In this document: piece after piece, positions 1 to 8,500 of the stretch
Layout: each line of letters begins with the position of its first letter
Position numbering within the stretch: the stretch's first letter is position 1
Assembly: GCA_949502235.1 (NCBI GenBank)
Contig: CATBDC010000020.1
Location: forward strand, 1 to 57,336
DNA length: 57,336 nt
Source: an uncultured Lachnospiraceae bacterium
Lineage (GTDB): Bacteria; Bacillota; Clostridia; Lachnospirales; Lachnospiraceae
Reading direction: 5' to 3'
Position numbers and translations under genes: made by a program
Notes under the pieces: model-generated
What the model saw: only the letters and a program-made list of their open reading frames with translations
Database searches by the model: none
Told to the model about the DNA's origin: nothing

Positions 1-52
1 ATAAGCGGCTCCCAAGGATTAAATTGGTGGCTCTCAAGCATTAGAATAATCA
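1..52. mobile_element. Probable terminal end of an IS21-type insertion sequence
   Basis: Two imperfect 15-base direct repeats, GGCTCCCAAGGATTA at 7-21 and GGCTCTCAAGCATTA at 29-43, lie 22 bases apart, and the tract ends in CA at 51-52. Immediately afterwards a reading frame homologous to an M42 peptidase begins, in the middle of that protein. IS21-family elements are known to carry several short repeats just inside each end and to end in CA. From this I infer that the window opens in the last bases of such an element inserted in the peptidase gene. No transposase lies in the window, so the family call is weak. Confidence 0.35.
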
Positions 53-658
53 GAAATTCTTCTGGATGAAAATGTCCACTCAAAAAAAGGCGTCAAAAGG
101 CTGGGGATACAGAACGGGGATTTCATTGCAATGGATCCGCGGACGGTCATTACGGAAAGCGGATATATAAAGAGCCGCTTTTTAGACGACAAGCTTTCTG
201 CAGCCATCCTTTTAGGACTGGCAAAAGCAGTAAAGGAAGAACCCCTCTCTCTTAGGCGTAAGATAACACTTCTCTTCACCGTCTATGAGGAGGTAGGGCA
301 CGGAGCCTCCTTCCTTCCTGCAGATACAGCGGAAATCCTTTCTGTAGACATGGGATGCGTAGGAGACGGCCTGGAATGTAACGAGCATATGGTTTCCATC
401 TGCGCAAAGGATTCCGGCGGCCCTTATGACTATGAGATTACCGCAAAATTAATCGGCCTGGCTAAGGAATACGAGCTTGACTATGCGGTTGACATTTATC
501 CCCATTATACTTCTGATGCGGGGGCTGCTCTTAAAAGCGGCCATGACGTCCGCTATGGCCTGATCGGTCCGGGTGTATACGCCTCCCATAATTATGAGCG
601 GGCCCACACAAACGGAATGATGAATACTTACAGGCTTCTTAAAGCATATGTGGAATAA
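53..658 (+). pseudogene. 5'-truncated M42-family metallo-aminopeptidase (endoglucanase M / FrvX type)
   Basis: About 202 codons of the C-terminal half of an M42 zinc aminopeptidase, a cytosolic peptide-trimming enzyme normally of about 340 residues. The frame is open from position 50, and family-like sequence (ILLDENVHSKKGV, then LGIQNGDFIAMDPR) precedes the first ATG at 131, so that ATG is not a real start. Metal and catalytic motifs present are FLDDK, YEEVGHGAS, SVDMGC and the final VYASHNYERAH. The N-terminal part with the first metal-binding His is missing, so the product should be inactive. Truncation coincides with an apparent insertion-sequence end at about 52. A good terminator follows. 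The 5' part may survive on the other side of the element, outside this window. Confidence 0.75.
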
Positions 659-688
659 AGGATATAAATGTTCACTGGTATAAAATAA

Positions 689-721
689 GCCGGCAGGGTA
701 CGCACTGCCGGCCTGCTTTTT
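689..721 (+). terminator. Rho-independent terminator after the M42 gene
   Basis: GCCGGCAG (689-696) pairs with CTGCCGGC (705-712) around an 8-base loop and is followed by CTGCTTTTT. It lies 30 bases after the plus-strand peptidase stop codon. Confidence 0.75.
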
Positions 722-809
722 AGCATATGATATCTGGCGCGGCTTACCGTTAGCGCCCCTGCTTCCCTGTTCCATTTAAAGGCACAATCCGCTTCCCCGG
801 GCTGCGCAG

Positions 810-1493
810 TTATTGTCCGATGGTCTTCGCAGTTACACCGCACACCGTCAGGAGCCCTTCCGCCACGGTAAAGTGTATCTCCATCCCCGCATATGCCATC
901 CCGTACACCCGCTCCTTATCCTCCTGATAGGAGGGTCTGGGATCCTGGCTTAGTATCTCCCTTAACGTCTCCTGGTGCTCCTTCGGCACCTTTTTAAGCC
1001 ACTCCCCAGGAAATTCTACGGAAAGTCTGTAATCCTTTATATCCCTGGTAAATCCGTCCTCCGCCTCCGGGTGGGAATCTACATAAGGAAGATAGGGCTT
1101 AATGTCAAAAACCGGCGTTCCGTCTGTCATATCCACACCCGACACACACAGAACCAGACCCTCCTGCCTTTGTTCTATTCTCTCAAGCTTCACACAGGAT
1201 AATCCTACAGGATTCGGGCGGAAGGGTGAGCGGGTGGCAAACACGCCCTCTCTTTTATTCCCCCCAAGCCTGGGCGGGCGCACCGTAGGGCTCCATTTTC
1301 CCTCCGGCACCTCTGAAAAGCCCCACAAAATCCATAGATGTGAAAAGCCCTCTATCCCTCTTAAGGCTTCCGGGTCTCTGTACTTTGGCTCAAATACAAT
1401 CACTCCCTTTGTATCCGCAAGGCCGCTCTGTCTGGGCACGCCGAACTTCTCGGGAAAATCCGTACGGATGCGCGCGATAATCTTAAGGATCAC
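810..1493 (-). CDS. trmO: tRNA (adenine(37)-N6)-methyltransferase TrmO
   Basis: A 227-residue protein of the TrmO (formerly TsaA/YaeB) family, which uses S-adenosylmethionine to methylate N6 of t6A37 in certain tRNAs. The N-terminus ends in FGVPRQSGL (residues 17-25), typical of the family. The signature SPFRPNPVGLS (89-99) and the stretch DMTDGTPVFDIKPYLPYVD (121-139) are both intact. Length matches the roughly 235 residues of the E. coli protein. The start is GTG at 1493, overlapping the TGA of the upstream ATPase gene as GTGA, so the two are probably translationally coupled. It is the last gene of a minus-strand group with an ABC-class ATPase and a pentapeptide protein. Identity is secure; why these genes cluster is unknown. 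Confidence 0.92.
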   Translation of the reverse strand: MILKIIARIRTDFPEKFGVPRQSGLADTKGVIVFEPKYRDPEALRGIEGFSHLWILWGFSEVPEGKWSPTVRPPRLGGNKREGVFATRSPFRPNPVGLSCVKLERIEQRQEGLVLCVSGVDMTDGTPVFDIKPYLPYVDSHPEAEDGFTRDIKDYRLSVEFPGEWLKKVPKEHQETLREILSQDPRPSYQEDKERVYGMAYAGMEIHFTVAEGLLTVCGVTAKTIGQ

Positions 1494-3193
1494 AGCTTTA
1501 ATCCCCTGTAGCGGTTTACACAGGCATAGATTTCCTGCTTTCTGGGAAGCGCCAGATTGCCGGAAAGATATCCTTCGCCGCTTACCGCTTCAAAGCCCTT
1601 TTTCTCCATATTAGAAACCAGGCCCTCCACAAGCTCCCGGACTGTCCTTCTGCCATCCAAAAGCTCTTCTTCCATATGCTTTAAGATATATCCGAGACAG
1701 GTAAGCTGCTCATAGTCCGCAAGCTGTTCCACATACCGCAGATCCACTGTCTCGTGATTCAGCTGTACGCCGTCCTTTCCCATTGTCTTGATCTTAATCC
1801 GCCCTTTATGGACAATCCCCGGATTTTTCCGCGGCCTCCTCTCAAAGGAAGGCATCTCTGCCCGATCCTTTGGAAGTTCAAGGGAAGGATATCCTGACGC
1901 CGCCTCCTTTGCCCGCGCCGTGATCTCCCGGGGAATATAGCGGTCCATCTGTAATACCGTATCCGCCACCTGAAAGTAAGCGCCGGAGCTTCCTGCCACA
2001 AGAACCGTAGAAATGCCCAAAACCTCATACAGATCCCGCATCCTTTCAATAAAAGGAGTAATAGGCTCCATATTCCGGTGAATCACCTGCTGCATCAGCT
2101 CATCCCGCACCATAAAATTGGTAGCGCTCGTATCCTCGTCAATAAAAAATGACGTTCCCCCGGCCTCCATGGCCTCAATCACATTTGCTGCCTGGGAGGT
2201 ACTGCCGCTTGCGTCCTCCGTAGAAAATGCCTTCGTATCCTTTCCATTGGGGAGATCATTAATAAACATGGAAATATCTGTCCGCTTAATGCTCCTCCCG
2301 TCCTCCGCGCGGATCTTAACTGCGCAGTCCTCTGTCACCACATATTCCCGGCCATCGCCGGCAATATGAGGATATACTCCTGCCTCAAGGGCCCTAAGAA
2401 GGGTGGATTTTCCGTGATAGCCGCCGCCCACAATAAGGGTGATTCCCTTTTTAATCCCCATCCCGGTAATCTTTCCCTTATAGGGAAGGTTCATAGACAC
2501 CTCCATAGACTCTGGCGAAGTAAATTTTACCGCTCCCTTCATAGGCCTCTGGGACACTCCCGATTCCCGGGGAAGGACAGAACCATTTGCCACAAATGCC
2601 ACAAGGCCCATCTCTCCTAAGCGGCTCCTGATATACTCCCTGTCCTCGGAGAGCTCCATCACCTTTTCCGCCTTCGCCCGATCCTGATTCCTGTATATCA
2701 GCGCGTTTTCCACACAATCCGGCAGAAAATCAAACAAAATCTTCATAAGCTCTCTTGCGTTAATGGTTCTCCCGTTTGCAGGGAAACCTGCCTCAAAACG
2801 TACCGTTACATCTCCATTTGCCGGATTCACTGTGCAGGCGCTCCGCTCTAAAATCTCCTGCCCGCATCTTGTAACAGAAAGAATCCCGCTTTTGCCGGAA
2901 CCCTTCGCCTGAAAGGAGTACTCTGCCGTCTGCCTCTCAAAGCATCTGGTCAGGTAGTCCTGCAGGGCAACACGCTTATGCTTCCTGTCATAAAGTCTCT
3001 CTGGAAATCCCGCCGTTTTCCCCGGCACTTCAATATGAAGCTTAGACGGAGCCGCAAACGGATCCCCCTGTACGTGGTCAATTACCAGCACATATTTCCC
3101 GAAGCGGTAGCTCCCCTTCGTTCCCTTATATGCCGGATATCCTTTTCTGTCAATACTGTATAATAGCTGCCTCAAATCCTCTGCTGTTTTCAT
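1490..3193 (-). CDS. ABC-class ATPase of the PF09818 type
   Basis: A 567-residue cytosolic protein of the 'predicted ATPase of the ABC class' family, whose biochemical role is not established. A P-loop of the form GGGYHGKSTLL lies near residues 253-263 and a Walker-B-like stretch SFFIDEDTSATNFM near 345-358. No transmembrane segments are visible, so it is not a transporter subunit. I start it at the ATG at 3193, the third base after the stop of the upstream pentapeptide gene (TAAGTATG). A longer reading to 3259 would add 22 residues that do not resemble the family. A GGAGG lies 16 bases upstream, rather far, so coupling to the preceding gene is likely. Its stop overlaps the trmO GTG start. 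Confidence 0.85.
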   Translation of the reverse strand: MKTAEDLRQLLYSIDRKGYPAYKGTKGSYRFGKYVLVIDHVQGDPFAAPSKLHIEVPGKTAGFPERLYDRKHKRVALQDYLTRCFERQTAEYSFQAKGSGKSGILSVTRCGQEILERSACTVNPANGDVTVRFEAGFPANGRTINARELMKILFDFLPDCVENALIYRNQDRAKAEKVMELSEDREYIRSRLGEMGLVAFVANGSVLPRESGVSQRPMKGAVKFTSPESMEVSMNLPYKGKITGMGIKKGITLIVGGGYHGKSTLLRALEAGVYPHIAGDGREYVVTEDCAVKIRAEDGRSIKRTDISMFINDLPNGKDTKAFSTEDASGSTSQAANVIEAMEAGGTSFFIDEDTSATNFMVRDELMQQVIHRNMEPITPFIERMRDLYEVLGISTVLVAGSSGAYFQVADTVLQMDRYIPREITARAKEAASGYPSLELPKDRAEMPSFERRPRKNPGIVHKGRIKIKTMGKDGVQLNHETVDLRYVEQLADYEQLTCLGYILKHMEEELLDGRRTVRELVEGLVSNMEKKGFEAVSGEGYLSGNLALPRKQEIYACVNRYRGLKL

Positions 3194-3195
3194 AC

Positions 3196-3897
3196 TTAAT
3201 ATCTTTTTGCCTCCTCTCTCGTCAGCCAGAAATGGATTCCCGTGGTGGAATCCTGCCATCTGTCCTCATTAAAGTCCTTCACTTCCACCCACTGCCCTTT
3301 TCTGTAAGCAAAATTTTCATCTACCAGAGACCATGCCTCGTCAAAGCTTTCACGGTAATCAAAGCTTTTAATAGTCAGCACCTTTGCCCTGTTACAGCGG
3401 CAGGAGGGGCGGGTAGCGGAGGTCCGTTTCGCGTCCGCAGGCACAAGAAGCTGCACCAGCCGGTCATTCACACATTTCTTATATGCAAGAAAGGCTCCCT
3501 TTTCCGGACAGTGAAGGCGGAACCACTTCGTGCTCTCATCGGAAATAATTCCATCAAGTCTGGCAAATTCCAGAACCGCTCCAAACAGGTTGGCTCCGCA
3601 GATATTATCGTTTCGCATATCACAATACCGGAAGGACGCCGTAACCATCCGGGAATTTCTAAAATCTGCCCCGCGCATAGGGCAGCCGTCAAACAGGGCG
3701 TTCTCCACACTGCTTCCGGAAAAGTCCGCGCCATTTAAAAAAACCTCCTGAAAGGAGCTTAAAGTAAAATCAATATCGGAAAGCCTCCATCCTGTCAGAT
3801 CCATCCCCCTGAACTCACAGGATGGAAACGACAGCCGCTCCCCCTCTTTCCTTCCCTCAATCCGGCCCCTAAGCTCATCCTCCGACACTCTCCGCAT
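3196..3897 (-). CDS. Pentapeptide-repeat protein with DUF5758-like C-terminal half
   Basis: A 233-residue protein. Residues about 30-115 contain tandem pentapeptide units of the A(D/N)LXX or A(D/N)FXX kind (GADFSGSSVENALF, RGADFRNS, CGANLFGAVLEFARL), which fold as a quadrilateral beta-helix. The C-terminal half (STKWFRLHCPEKGAFLAYKK onward, with VLTIKSFDYRESFDEAWSLV) resembles the domain often found after such repeats in Firmicutes proteins of unknown function. There is no signal peptide or membrane segment. GAGAGGG lies 6 bases before the ATG. It precedes the ABC-class ATPase by 2 bases, suggesting co-transcription. Function unknown; some pentapeptide proteins protect topoisomerases, but nothing here points to that. 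Confidence 0.85.
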   Translation of the reverse strand: MRRVSEDELRGRIEGRKEGERLSFPSCEFRGMDLTGWRLSDIDFTLSSFQEVFLNGADFSGSSVENALFDGCPMRGADFRNSRMVTASFRYCDMRNDNICGANLFGAVLEFARLDGIISDESTKWFRLHCPEKGAFLAYKKCVNDRLVQLLVPADAKRTSATRPSCRCNRAKVLTIKSFDYRESFDEAWSLVDENFAYRKGQWVEVKDFNEDRWQDSTTGIHFWLTREEAKRY

Positions 3898-3942
3898 AAC
3901 AAACCCTCTCTTTTTTCAATTTACAATTCCACAGTTTTCCGT

Positions 3943-4479
3943 TTACAAATCCACAATCCGGGGCCTGTGGTGGATATGGGGAAGAAATTTCTTTAAAAGA
4001 TCCTGGGTTTTAAACTTCAGATGACTGGTGTTAATCCCCGGATTACACCCAAACCATTCACTCTCTGCAACCTCTTTATCAATAATCACCTGCACATAAT
4101 CATCCTCATCCGTAAGAAGCCCCGCGACACTTGCAGAGCCCGGCGTTGTCCCCAGATGCTCCATCATCTTCTCCGGCGGCGCAAAGGACATATGGGACAC
4201 GCCCAGCTTCTTGCTGAAGGAAGCCGTGTCAAAGGCCTTGTCCGCAGGCATCACCAGAAGAAAAAATGTCGTTTTTTTCTGGTTGCATAAAAAAACATTC
4301 TTCCGGATCTGCGTTCCAATCGCCTTGTCAATAGCAGCGCACTCCTCCATAGAAGCTGCCGGATCATTATCTACCCTCTCATAAGGGATCTTAAGCTTAT
4401 CCAAAGTCTCATACATTTTCCTCTCCAAAGGCATCCTCTCATCTTCAGGCGCTGTGGTTGTAATCTCACTGATATACAT
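3943..4479 (-). CDS. ProX/YbaK-type aminoacyl-tRNA deacylase (prolyl-tRNA editing protein)
   Basis: About 178 residues, a free-standing trans-editing domain of the YbaK/ProX superfamily. Such proteins hydrolyse mischarged tRNA, commonly Ala-tRNA(Pro). Recognisable features are the start YETLDKLKIPYERVDNDPA, the RKNVFLCNQKKTTFFLLVMP core with its conserved Lys, and the GTTPGSASVAGLLTD loop, which matches the GxxPGxxSxxGL motif of the group. GGAGG lies 9 bases before the ATG at 4479 and only 3 bases before an in-frame ATG at 4485, so I prefer 4479. A TTGACA with AAGAAT 17 bases on may be its promoter. The precise tRNA substrate cannot be read from sequence. Confidence 0.85.
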   Translation of the reverse strand: MYISEITTTAPEDERMPLERKMYETLDKLKIPYERVDNDPAASMEECAAIDKAIGTQIRKNVFLCNQKKTTFFLLVMPADKAFDTASFSKKLGVSHMSFAPPEKMMEHLGTTPGSASVAGLLTDEDDYVQVIIDKEVAESEWFGCNPGINTSHLKFKTQDLLKKFLPHIHHRPRIVDL

Positions 4480-4544
4480 GTCCATATACCTCCGTTATTC
4501 TTTCATTAATATCAATATCTGTCAAATGAACACCTAACCTTTGC

Positions 4545-4586
4545 TTTTATTATAAAACACAGGGAGGCACTTTTCAATGCCTCCCT
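4545..4586 (-). terminator. Terminator after the cohesin-anchor gene
   Basis: On the minus strand AGGGAGGCA and TGCCTCCCT (plus 4578-4586 and 4561-4569) form a 9-bp stem around 8 bases, followed by GTGTTTTATAATAA. It lies 20 bases past the stop of the cohesin-domain gene. Confidence 0.7.
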
Positions 4587-4605
4587 TGCATCCCTTTTTT
4601 ATTTT

Positions 4606-5571
4606 TTACCGCCTTCTTTTCTGGCTCTGCCTGTATATAATCCAGTAGATCCAGGCCATGATAAGAAGAACACAAAGAAGTCCTGCCATCACATAAAGTA
4701 TCACCGGTGAAGAGGACTTAAGCTTTGCGCTGTCAGAGTCCTTCTGGCTCTTATTATGCTTTTCCTCAGCGCTTGAAGGGCTGTTATTCTTAAGATTCCC
4801 CATTGCATTTTGAAGATTCTGAAGAGACTCCTCCTTCTCTTTTTCTGAAGCATCCTTCGATTTCAGGGTATTTTCTGCCTTTTTCAGTGCATCCTCCATG
4901 ACCTGATAGCTTTCCTTCGTATACATGCTGCTATCGTAGCCCTTTGCCGCGTCCACAGCCTGCCACCCGGATGAATTTCCTCCGGTGCTTCCCCCGGCGC
5001 TGCCGGATCCGCCGTTAGTTCCGGGCGTGTTTCCTCCGGGTACTGTTACGTCCCCGCCTCCTGCAGGAGTTATACGAAGTTCAGGCAGCTCTGTAAAGCT
5101 TACAGGCTCTTCCTTAGACCTCCCGGGGAGCTTTAAGGCTCCTTCCTCTGGAACACGGACAGTAAAGGGCTGCCCCGTCCCGCTGCTATCTAAAACTGCA
5201 ATACTTCCAAGCAGCAGCTTCTCGCCGCTCTGGCTGAAAATCCCTTCAGTTCCTGCAATATAAAGGTTCAAAATACCGCTCTCCGGATGATACCGGTACT
5301 CCTTTACCTTGGCATTTACAAGAGACGCCTCACTGAACTGGAAGGAAACATTCGATGCCCCAGAACCCTCTGGTATCACATTAAGGCTTAGCTGGAGAGA
5401 GGAAATCCCCTCTCCTGCGGCTTTGGGAACCCCCAGCCTTACTTCCGCATTCTGCCCGTTTCCATTAAACTCTATGGTTTCCTCCCCGGCATCTGCAGCG
5501 GCGGCCAGTGCCGCCGGAGCCGCGGATATTATCAGTACGGCTAAGAAAAGCCGCAATACATATTTTCTCAT
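4606..5571 (-). CDS. Membrane-anchored surface protein with cohesin-like domain and FIVAR module
   Basis: A 321-residue surface protein. Residues 1-24 form a signal peptide (basic start, hydrophobic core, AAPAALAAA). Residues about 30-165 read as an immunoglobulin-like cohesin fold: alternating beta strands, FSEASLVNAKVKEYRY, then GILNLYIAGTEGIF and GEKLLLGSIAVL. A Gly/Ser/Thr linker (about 170-205) precedes a FIVAR-like helical module (about 208-262), a charged stretch, one transmembrane helix (about 289-311) and a basic tail QSQKRRR, giving a C-terminal membrane anchor without an LPxTG motif. It starts 3 bases after the stop of the dockerin-bearing M60 protease, so the two are surely co-expressed. 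I infer it displays the protease by cohesin-dockerin binding. The cohesin call rests on strand pattern and context. Confidence 0.7.
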   Translation of the reverse strand: MRKYVLRLFLAVLIISAAPAALAAAADAGEETIEFNGNGQNAEVRLGVPKAAGEGISSLQLSLNVIPEGSGASNVSFQFSEASLVNAKVKEYRYHPESGILNLYIAGTEGIFSQSGEKLLLGSIAVLDSSGTGQPFTVRVPEEGALKLPGRSKEEPVSFTELPELRITPAGGGDVTVPGGNTPGTNGGSGSAGGSTGGNSSGWQAVDAAKGYDSSMYTKESYQVMEDALKKAENTLKSKDASEKEKEESLQNLQNAMGNLKNNSPSSAEEKHNKSQKDSDSAKLKSSSPVILYVMAGLLCVLLIMAWIYWIIYRQSQKRRR

Positions 5572-5574
5572 ATC

Positions 5575-8500
5575 CTACTCCCCTATCTGAATTTCCGGAA
5601 GCGTCTGCGGCATACCTTCGAATAAAGAATCACTGACCATACGCTCCCCTTCATTTGTCAGGGCATCATCCACACGGTACAGCTCTGCGCGCACCTTCAC
5701 AAGCTTCGTAAGATCAACGGTATCCTGCGGATCAATCCAGTAGATCCATGTGCCGTCTGAAACATCCCTGATATTTCCTGTTTCCGGAACATCCGCCAGA
5801 ATCGTCTGGTATGCTTTGAGCTCTCCCTTGTCATTAAGGCCTCCTACTACATTGCCCTCCTGATCATAGAGTATTACCACATTGTAGGCCGGATTGCCTT
5901 TGTAGGAGCCGGTAAATACAATAGAACCCTTCGGAATCACTTCATTCTTCTCTTTATCGTATACAAAGTCGCTTCCCAGTCTTCCGATTGCCGCCTTTCC
6001 TTCTCCGGTACGCCTGAAATCCACATTATCCCCGGTCACGCCAAGTATATCAAGCTCTGAAACCGTAACGTCCTTCCCAGACATATTTTTCACTGCCAGC
6101 TTCACTGCCGTAGTCTTGTAGGAGGCAATATTTCCTTTCTTTTCACTTTCAAAGTTTACAGTCTGTACCTTATCCTCCGTAAAGCTTCCTGCCGAGACGC
6201 TCTTCCAGCCTTCCCCATCGCGGACAAATATCTCATAATCTTTCACAGGCGTTCCCTCGCCTGCCGTATACTTAAGTCCTGTAATGGTAAGGGACTTATG
6301 GAATTCCAGAATTATCTCTGCATTTGCCCCTGCCGTGCCGGTATAAGAAGTATTCGTATTGTTATCAATAGCCTTATCTGCCAGATTTTCATTTTCCTTT
6401 TCACATGTATGATCCGCCGCATCCTCCGGCTTTAGCACGGCCTCGCCCACTGCTGTCATATCGCTGGTACTGATGGTAAAGCCCGCCTTGTCAATGCTTC
6501 CGTCATGTTCAATCTTTACAGGCTCCAATGTCTTAGCCGCCGAACGGTTCAGGTATTTATCAATCACAGTAACCTTGTAGGTAACCACCCTGTTATTCAT
6601 AGTCGTTACATAATCACTGAAGGTCCCTGATGCGGCTTCCTCTGCCGTTACAAATGCCACAGGCTCTTCCATCATAATACCGCCGGAAGTGGTGCCCCGC
6701 ACAATCTCATATCCCAGAACGTCCTCTGCCGGAACCAGCTTTGAATCCAGCACAAAGTCTACCTGATTAGCTGATGCCTGATTTACCTGGGCTCTGGTGC
6801 CGTCTCCGACTGCCTCCACGGTACCTTCTGTATTTAACGAGCTTCCCCCGTTCTGCATACGGTATACGCGGGCCTCGTCATTTACGTAATAAATAGCTCT
6901 TGTTTCCTTGCCGAACTGGGAGGCATAAGCAATTGTATCCTCATCCGGAGTAAAGCCCCAGCGTCTGAAAAATTCAAGGATATCCTTTTCTGCCGCCGCA
7001 CAGGCAAGCCGCATGAGGTTCTGCTGTGTGCCTCCGGAAAGAGAGAGCGCAGTTCCCCCCGGCGCCGGCGCCTTTGCCGGTGCTCTCGAATAGCTGTCGA
7101 CACGGGCAAAAAACAGATTTTTAAGCTGGTCGGCATGGTTCTCATAGGTTTTATAATTATACCCGTTATCATAAGCCAGATGAAGCTGCCAGTACAGGCC
7201 AAGCTGTGTAAATACATTGGAAGCAGGGCCTTGTTCGCCTGACGTCACCTTATTATATACATTGCTGTACTTAAAGCGCACACTGTCATTTGTATCCTTT
7301 GCCTGGGCAAGGACAGAGAAGTAATTGTTAGTCACCTCCGCCACCACGTAACTGCCCTGATTAATGCAGTGGCCGATCTCATGGGCAATTCCCCATCCGA
7401 AATACCTGCCGTCTACATACCTTCCCTCTGCGTCCGCCTGCACCGGAGTACAGTTTACCATACCTGCAGTCTCATTATACTCAATGCCGATATGGTTGCC
7501 GGAAGCGTACATAAATGCACCTGAAAACATTCTCTGGTAGCGGATATTCAAGTGTCTCACCGGATATCTGTCTATCACATTTTCCGCACTGTTATTCAGC
7601 CCCTTATGCTGATAGAACAGATGCATCATGCCCTCCATTGCATCCATGGAGTCTACAAGCTTCCGGGCCCGTTCAGAAATACTTCCGCTTCCGGTTCCTG
7701 CCCAGATCTGCTGTGCCGGAAGAGACAAAAGCATGGTATCCAGCATAATATCAGAAGCGCCTAAAATACAGTTATGGGCGTCATACGCTTCCTCTTCCCC
7801 GTGAACCTGGGTGTGAAGGCTGCTTATATTATTTACATACTCATCCAGCTCGGTTAAGAAGCTCTCCGCTTTCTCAAGCCTTACATTCCGGTCGCTCACT
7901 TTGTAAAGGTCAAGGGTCGGGACCTTTGTTCCTCCGCTTACTCTTACCGCATACTGATCACTGTCGCTGTTCCCTGTATACTGAATGTAGAGCGCCCCTC
8001 CCTTTTCTCCTTCTACGGAGCTAATCTGAGGAATGGTAATCTCATTCTTTCCAATGGTAAGCGCTTTTTTCCCGGTAGGATTTACCCCCTGACTCACACC
8101 GTCTGATTCACTGTGATACTGGGTCACTACAAGCTGCAGGTTCGTGGATTCTCCTGTTTTCTTGCTGTTATGCCCTACATATACAGTAATCTCTTCACCT
8201 GCCGCAGCCGTGATTCCGAGAGGCTGCCATGCATTCAGGCCGCCAAAGCCCCTGTTCACATCACTCGTAGTAATGCCGTTATGGACAAGATACGGCTCTG
8301 CCAGATTCGTTTCATTCAGAATCTCTTCCGCAGTCCTAAGCTCTCTTTCAAGCTTTTCCCTGTCCGGATGATACTCCCCGCTGGCCGCATCCGGCGTATT
8401 GAGCCTTGTTCTTAAGGCGTCAATAATCTCCTGTGTCACATCCTCACGCAGCACCGTATGCAGATCATCCGCATAAAGGGCCATAATGTCATCCTCCAGG

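Noticed and set aside
449-843. Reverse-strand frames over the M42 gene and the following gap
   Set aside because: They are antisense to clear coding sequence or a terminator, and resemble nothing.
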